A DNA stretch of 64,000 nucleotides. Source: Trebouxia sp. TZW2008 (Eukaryota > Chlorophyta > Trebouxiophyceae > Trebouxiales > Trebouxiaceae). This document shows, piece after piece, positions 57,572 through 64,000 of the stretch. The notes beneath the pieces are model-generated. The model ran no database searches, was not told the DNA's origin, and saw only the letters and a program-made list of their open reading frames with translations. The stretch covers positions 82,657-146,656 of the forward strand of contig BDIU01000141.1 of NCBI GenBank assembly GCA_002118135.1, given 5' to 3'. Both the position numbers and the translations under genes were made by a program. Within the stretch, counting starts at the first letter, position 1; every line of letters begins with the position of its first letter.

Positions 57572-60157
57572 CCGATGCTCTTCCGTCTTTGGCTGACTGT
57601 CTTGATGTCGGCAGCCTTCGAAGTTGCTGGTAATTTCATGCTCCTTGTTGCTGCCATTCGTTCAAGAAATTCAAACTGCAGCCTATTGCGATGCTCGTGT
57701 ACGTACTGCAAGTGCTTTGGCCTTATAGGCTCACAAGCAGCCAGCTTCGTACCCGAAGGCTATACATGGATTGGGCGGACTTCGAAATCAAACAGCTCAG
57801 CTAGCACAACTGGTACGCTGCGAGCTCCAAGATTGACCCCTTTTCATTCCACTGGGTATGTGGCACACATAGACCTGGCAGATCTGAAGAAGTCTCCTGG
57901 ACAGCAACAATCATCAGCAAACCGAAGCCATGAAACCCTGCTGTCAACGTGGGATGGTCACTTATACACTAAATCGTAAGCGTGCACCTATGCAGTTTTG
58001 CGTTTGTACCACTCGTATAGGTTTGTTACAGATTTCCTTCCCCTGCAGGTTAGGGTTTTGGGACAGCAGTGCTGCGCCAATCCAATCTGTAATGTTGAGT
58101 AAGCAGAGCCCTCCTACAGAGGCAAAGTTACACCCAGCCAGCAGGCGTTTACTACAGACAGCGGCAGAGGCAAGGATACACCCAACTACCAGGCAATTGT
58201 TACAGACAACAACAGGTGCAGGGTTGAATCCTACACTTGCATGTGAGGGTTGCCCTAGCACGGATACAAGAGTGCGCGTCAATGATACGACCAAGTATCC
58301 TTGGACAGCAGTTGGCATGGTCACCAGAGATCAGCAGGGTGCAATCAGCAGGTACACTTGTCTGACAAGCGTATACCCTGCTTGCGGGCTCACAAACCTG
58401 CATAGCTTTGCACGACGCTTCAGGAATCAAGTGTCTTGTAACAGTTGGTTCTGTGAATCCAAGTCAAGATTGCTGGTAACACAATGTATGTATGGACAGT
58501 GTGCCAGCTCGCCTTACAATCGTACAGCTTTGGTACTGATCACATCCAATGTTGTGCTGTGGGAATGCGTTTTGAACCAACTTTGCTTGGGGACTCATGT
58601 TGCACCAGTACCTCACCTGCTCAAGCTCTGAATGCTGTTGCTGCAGTGAGGTGGTACAGTGCAGTGGCACCCTCATTGGGCAGAGTCATGTCTTGACAGC
58701 TGGCCACTGTGTGGTCAACACAGACAGTGGTGAAACCATCAGTGGAATGCAGTACTGGCCAGCCTTCAATGGAAATGACAAGCCTTTCGACCCAATTGCA
58801 GTCTCAGCAACCAGAGTCCTGTCGAGATTTGCCAACCAGACAACAGTATCTACAGCATCCTTGAACTACGACTTTGCATTGCTCACACTGAAGAATGCTG
58901 CACCTGCTGGAACAGCAAACCTGGCTGTTGTTGGGGGTGTTGGCGAGCAGACATATGACTTGACCACAGCAGGATATCCAGGTGCGCTCAGCCAGCTTGT
59001 CAGCAAACTCTGCATTGCTCAGCATGCTGCTTTGCGGAGTGGCAAAGCCTGCCTAGCAAGCGCTTGCAATGCATGAACAAACAGCATGCTTTGCCTTGCA
59101 AGGTCTGTCGTTTGCTGCTGTTATTGCTCAGCAGCAACCTCAGCTGCAAGTTGGGCTTTGTAAGCCATGGCTCTTGCGTGAAGCATTGCACAAAAGTGTA
59201 GTGGTTCTGACAGCACCTGGGATGTGCATGCAGGTGACAAGGCTCAGGGCACCATGTGGACCACCAACTGTACACATGTGCAATTTGACTTTGAAGGAAC
59301 CTCCCTCGAGGTACTCATTCTGGCATGTTCGGCTGCTATTCATCTTGGCTTTTCTAAGCATGCATATTTTCCTTGTGCTGGTCACTATGCTGTATGTGCT
59401 GCCTCATATCTGAAGTTCTGTTTTACCTGCCTACGTATGCCTGTCTGAATATGAATATGAATATATATGCCTGCCTGATACTGCAAGGTGTCCCCGCTCA
59501 AGATGTCATGGGTTGGTCTGGCTGATGCAGGATTGTGGAGGTGACTGTGACAACATGGTCCAGCATAGTTGCTTGACATATGAGGGCCAATCAGGCTCAG
59601 GCATGTGGTCTGAGAACAACCAGACAGTCCACTCCATTGTCACTGGAGCAGTCACGTTGTCAGACGGCACCAATCTCAATGTGGGTATTCAGCTGAACAG
59701 CTTTGTGTACAACACAATTGTGGGCTGGTACAATGAAGATGCCACAGAGCCCTTAGCCCTCACCCCTGCCCCGCCCTCAGCCCCTGCCTCACACCACGGC
59801 TACAATGAGGGAGGCTCCAATTCAGCATCCTGGTTCAGCGATCATATCTGGGTCACAGTTGTGCCAGCTGTTGTTGCAGCTGTGATTGGGTTGGCGCTAT
59901 TATGCTGTCTTATCACCTGCCTAAGGAGGTGTTGCAAAAGGCGACAGGCACCGCCTGTTGTGGGCCCGCAAGCTAGGATTCCACCCTACCCTATAGGACC
60001 ACATGGCAGCTATGCTTCACAGTATGCTCAGCACGCACAGCAGCCTCAGAACAACTTTGGACGGCCGCCGCCGAATGCGTCTGCCTTTGCGCAAAGCTTT
60101 TACAGCAATGGAGACCCAACTACGCAGCAAGGCTATGGCAGAAGAGTTGCGTACTGA
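57572..60157 (+). CDS. trypsin-like serine protease with signal peptide and C-terminal membrane anchor, 5 exons
   Basis: Probably a secretory-pathway protease held by a membrane helix. Exons: 57572-57975, 58049-58351, 58647-58981, 59234-59310, 59531-60157, giving 581 residues. MLFRLWLTVLMSAAFEVA looks like a signal peptide. A tandem 16-residue repeat (KLHPASRRLLQTAAE, RIHPTTRQLLQTTTG) precedes the protease domain. The triad appears as CSGTLIGQSHVLTAGHC (His), LNYDFALLTL (Asp) and YEGQSGSGMW (Ser). After a Pro/Ala linker come one membrane segment (WVTVVPAVVAAVIGLALLCC), a Cys/Arg-rich stop-transfer stretch and a cytosolic tail rich in Pro, Gln and Tyr. An optional in-frame intron of about 111 bp may lie inside exon 1. 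Substrate unknown. Confidence 0.88.
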
Positions 60158-61752
60158 CTGCAAACCTGTCAGGCCTTCAGCAATTAGCCTCTGTCTGAAA
60201 CACAGCTTGCGTTCCTTGTTGCTGGCAAGCTGGATATGACTGCAGAAGCTGAAGAAGTGCATAACAGTAGTGTGGATTTTCTTGGTTTTGCGTCAACATT
60301 GCTGCAGTGGTAGGGTATGTGTTGGTCTAATTGATCTGAGCTTCCAAGTTACAGGTTACAAGCAGGACTATCTGTGCGCGTTGCTGCCCACTGTATACCC
60401 AGTAGGGTGTTTTTTTTTTCCAGAATTTCTGAACGACAAAGCAAGCGTGCTTCCTGACATTGACTAGAACTGCTTAGATTGACATAGCATGGTGCTGCAA
60501 CATTCAACACACGAGCAACAGATTGACTAGGTGTTTTCTTGAACGATTTCTGTGTCAATTGTGCTTTGTCTTTGAAAAGGAGCTTGCACGAAGGCATCAT
60601 GTCAACACCAGGGTGAGGGAGGAGTACAATGGGCATCTGTGGAGACCGCTCACCTAGTTTTATGTAATAAGACACTTGGGTATAACTACTGTGCTGGCTA
60701 CACTTAGCAGGGTGCAGCACTTATTGCAAGTCCTCTGTATGCATCGTTCAACGGTTCGTGGGATATTGCAAAGTCTTGTACGGGCGTCATGTTGTGCTTT
60801 CAAGGCATCATGATGGCATTCATAGCTGATATCAATATTGTGTTTTGTGGCTGAAGCATCAGATGCTTGAAGATGCTTCATCTGATGTCCTCAGAGTCTG
60901 AGGAATGACTCTTGTCCGAGGCATGAGACACCATGCAGTTGCATCTTATGATGCGTCTGTAACATGAATGGGGCTACAGCATTCAGTATTTGCAAATGTT
61001 TTTCTGCAGCAAAGTGAGAGTCGCATGCACGACATGCAAAACATATTGCCCTTCGTCGCTTGTCAAAAAGAGCACCTTCAGCTGGACATGCTGCAGGCTG
61101 ACCTGGCAGCTGTGACGCATGCCTCACATTAAGGTACAACTTTCGGCCATTCGGTTCAGATGCGTATTTGCAGATGTCCCTTGAGAGATATAGATGCTGC
61201 AAACTTTTCTGTCCACAGCACTACACAATGTCTTGCTGTGTTCTGGAACTTGCACCAGACATGGCTGCAGAATGCAAAGATGTCCCAGGCGGCAGACTGC
61301 TGCTAGATCTTGAGGCTTGGACAGCATGGGCTGGCTGTTTGACTTTGTTACAGTTCTGCCTCAGCATTGCATCTGTCCTTAAGTTGCTGCGTATTTGTGA
61401 CCAATGTGCTTGAGCACGCACCTGCACGTCAGAATGGTCAAGTATCAGCTCTGGCATGACAACACAATAACAGTTAGACAAGCTGATGCTCAGCAGTTGC
61501 AAACTCAGGTTGCTCTTAAGCTGCAGTGGTGCCCTTGAGAGGCCAAGCGGCGAAAGGTGCTTTGCAGGCTGCTCATGCATGGCGTGCAGCTGCAAAGCTT
61601 GGCAGGACACATGTTGAATATGCTCAGCAGACCCTGCTGTCTTCACATGTGAGATTGCAGATGCATGAAACTGGCAACAGCAATGCCCACTGCAGTGTGA
61701 GGTGCAGTGGATAGGCATGAGTGCTCAAATTTGCAGGCTGGCTATGACTGAC
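60158..61752. other. spacer and undefined 3' part of the terminal gene
   Basis: About 1.6 kb follow the protease stop. Frames of up to 165 codons occur on the minus strand, but none shows family features or clear exon borders. The right part probably belongs to the last exons or introns of the minus-strand gene that continues to the window's end. Confidence 0.35.
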
Positions 61753-63531
61753 CTGTGCAAGGCTTGGAGCAGCTGCTGCAGCCTGGGCAGCTGCCAGCTG
61801 GTCAGGGGGGAACACCAAGTGCTCCATACCCAGCCGCTGCACCTGCATTGCCACGATAAACTTTAAATAAGTGCATGCATGGGAAATCATGCCCAAGCTA
61901 GACAAGTGCCAATGTCTCCTGCAATATTTGCACACAAATATAAGAGAGCACGCGACATAAGCAGGAATCAGCAATTGATGCACAGGACGCATTTGAATGT
62001 AATGCAAAGCAAAGCAAATTAAACCTACCCTCACAAGCAAGCTGCACAGGTGCCCATGCGGACAGAATGAATCATAAGCAATGGTCTGAAGTCTGGGCTG
62101 TTTCTACTCATAAAAGCTGCCATTGAGATGCCCTGTAGCGTAGACTGTTCTTTCCTCTTTTTACTATTGTTTTGTCCTTCTTTTTGTTGTATATCTCTGC
62201 TTTGCTTTTACAAGATCTGTTGCTGACTGACCTGAGTGAGCATGAGGTGGTGCGGCATGTGGATGCGGTCGGCAGTGAGGGTGCAGAGGGGTAGCAAGCG
62301 GGGGGCTAGGTGGGTCAGCATGCCTGTCTGCTTGGCCAGCTCAGCCACTGAGTACAACGCCTTGGTCAGTAGCCTGGGCTTCACACCCACGCCTTCCTCT
62401 AGGTCCTCTTTGATCTGCACCAACACCCGGGTCACATCAACCCTAGGGAACATGCTTCTGGGAGAGCAAGATGAGAAGCTTATTTTGTAGTGACACTCTG
62501 TAATCAACAAGGCCCAGAGGCATTATGATTTATGCTCTGTAGTCCAACGATGCTCCAAAAGCTTGACTCAACAGCGCAGCAAAGTAAAGCAGGTTATGCT
62601 GCAATTTGATCTTCATGCAGAGGCTGTTCAGGACAATGTGCATGCTGGCAATTTGCTAGGCTCAATACCTGGGGTGATTGTCATGAGCACAACGTACCAC
62701 CTGCTTGACTTTCTGCATATTGTTCTCCAGGCAAAAGCTATTTTTCACGGTGCTTTGGAGGAAGCAGCTAATATCACAACAGCAGTCTGACATGTTGCAA
62801 GGGTAGCAATAACAGCCAAGTATGTCAGGCTTGAGATGCAAGGGCAGCCGTTCATTGAATGTAGTGTACACCTGACCAAATCCCTGAACCCTACATCGGC
62901 ACGCCTAAACCCTAAAGGGTGGACCTAACATGAAACTACAAAACAAATAGGTAAAACCAGATTTTCCTAAAGTCTCAATTCAATCTAGTGTCAACTGTAC
63001 TTCGGCAGTGGTTAATGTCTTCGGACACTCCTTTCCCCAGGATATAATAGCGTCAAGTGTACATTACATTTGCAGAATAATCAAGGGCAGACCTGGTGCA
63101 GGAAGCGCATGCAGAAGGGGTCCAGCGCCTTCAGCTCCTGTGCAAGGTGACACAGCTCCTCGTAAAAGCTAATGATGGCTTCCACCTCCAGCCTGCAACT
63201 TGCGCACAACTTCTTGTCCCTGCTGAGTTCAGCAATACTTGCACATCTGTTGCAAAACCAACTGCTTTGCATGCACTTGATCATGCTGCTCTGAGCTGAT
63301 GACTAGTCCTTGGCAGGTCTGGACAACTGAGGGGGGCGCTCAGCGCGAGACACATGCTAAATGCAAGACAGGCACCTGCACTCAGTCTGCAAATTGCGAT
63401 TGGTTACACTGCAGACACTGACCTTCCTGGCTGTGTGAGGTCCAAGGCCGGCAAAGCTGTTGGCTGCTGCTGCTGCTCGCGCAACCGCAACACCTCCTGC
63501 GCCTGCTCAATCAGGCTTGCTGGTGCCACAC
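61753..63531 (-). CDS. partial gene for an unidentified helical protein (at least 4 exons, continues past the right edge)
   Basis: Four exons can be supported on the minus strand: 63423-63531, 63093-63192, about 62457 to 62232, and 61753-61842. The first two join in phase. They read IEQAQEVLRLREQQQQP, EAIISFYEELCHLAQELKAL, DVTRVLVQIKEDLEEGVGV followed by LLTKALYSVAELAKQTGMLT, and RLGMEHLVFPPDQLAAAQAA. The text is amphipathic-helical, with no catalytic motif. A possible further exon from 62871 (VYTTFNERLPLHLK) cannot be joined in phase. The start lies upstream of 63531, perhaps beyond the window, and the end is unknown. I do not recognise the family. Two undetermined bases stand at 63716-63717. 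Confidence 0.55.
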
Positions 63532-64000
63532 CTGGTGCAGGAACAACACACAAGTATGTTCTGGGACCTGACTAGTAGGGCCAGAGAGTCCCGTTCAATT
63601 GCCATACCCATGCTGCTTGCAGTCAATGCTGACAGCACAACAATGCAATTGTGCGGCGGTACGACTCAGCATAGAAAGTTCAACAACACAGCTTGCTTGA
63701 TGCGGAGTCACAGCTNNCAGCTGCCGAAAGCGGTCGCAGCGCAAGATATGCATCGGTGAAGCGTGCAGTTCTGTTTCACAAAAAGCAGTGGTGTCAGGAG
63801 GTGCCTGTCTTGTCAGCTGTGTCGTGCGCTAAAACGATAGTCAGAGATAGCTGACTTTGGTCAACGTCACTGGGCAAATAGGACAGCTGTCAAACGTAGT
63901 ATCCAGTTTTGTCAGCAAAGCAGCATACAACCAGCACCAGCTGTTTGCCCAGAAAGCTACAAAGGCATGCTGCCTGCAAAAGCTCGCCTGTGAACAGGTA

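Noticed and set aside
1..64000. tRNA or rRNA genes
   Set aside because: I looked for GGTTCRANYC-type T-loop boxes with paired stems and for conserved rRNA strings. Nothing credible was found.

Overview
The window is nuclear DNA of a eukaryote. Every recognisable gene is broken into 5-15 exons. Introns run from about 65 bp to 1.5 kb, with GT-AG borders and a few GC-AG. When the exons are joined by hand, eleven gene models give unbroken frames of family-typical length. The gene set, the intron density, the CpG-poor and TG/CA-rich gene bodies and the CpG-rich promoters would fit a green alga (Chlorophyta, perhaps a trebouxiophyte), but the species is an inference. No tRNA, rRNA, CRISPR array or prokaryotic operon was seen.

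Layout from left to right: Ap4A phosphorylase (-, 217-1618); ALKBH8-type tRNA-wobble dioxygenase/methyltransferase (+, 2070-6693); TLDc-domain protein of the MEAK7/TLDC1 type (-, 7426-12612), which carries a decayed Ty3/gypsy reverse-transcriptase fragment in an intron; GH32 invertase-type hydrolase (+, about 13232-17547); COX15 haem A synthase (+, 17771-22581); gamma-COP coatomer (-, 22852-31247); UTP6 (+, 31709-38129); SRRM1-like PWI/RS splicing protein (-, 38949-42419); PEX1 AAA ATPase (+, 42852-53030); DGAT2 (-, 54508-57023); a membrane-anchored trypsin-like protease (+, 57572-60157); and a partial, unidentified helical protein gene (-, about 61753-63531 and beyond). Strands alternate almost perfectly. 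Divergent pairs share CpG-rich spacers of about 430-620 bp, and convergent pairs are separated by 0.3-1.5 kb.

The genes are housekeeping: nucleotide salvage, tRNA modification, sugar hydrolysis, respiratory-chain assembly, vesicle coats, rRNA processing, splicing, peroxisome biogenesis and triacylglycerol synthesis. They form no pathway cluster, and I found no convincing new multigene system.

The unusual signal lies between the exons. In most of the larger genes, introns hold one to about ten degenerate tandem copies of the edge of a neighbouring exon, with the splice site included. Clear cases are the 182-bp triplication in the GH32 gene, an intronic minisatellite in COX15 that has amplified the last bases of exon 2 with their donor, a roughly ten-copy acceptor array in PEX1, and a TLDC1 exon copy that could serve as an in-frame alternative exon. 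This looks like a local duplication process that lengthens introns and creates decoy splice sites.
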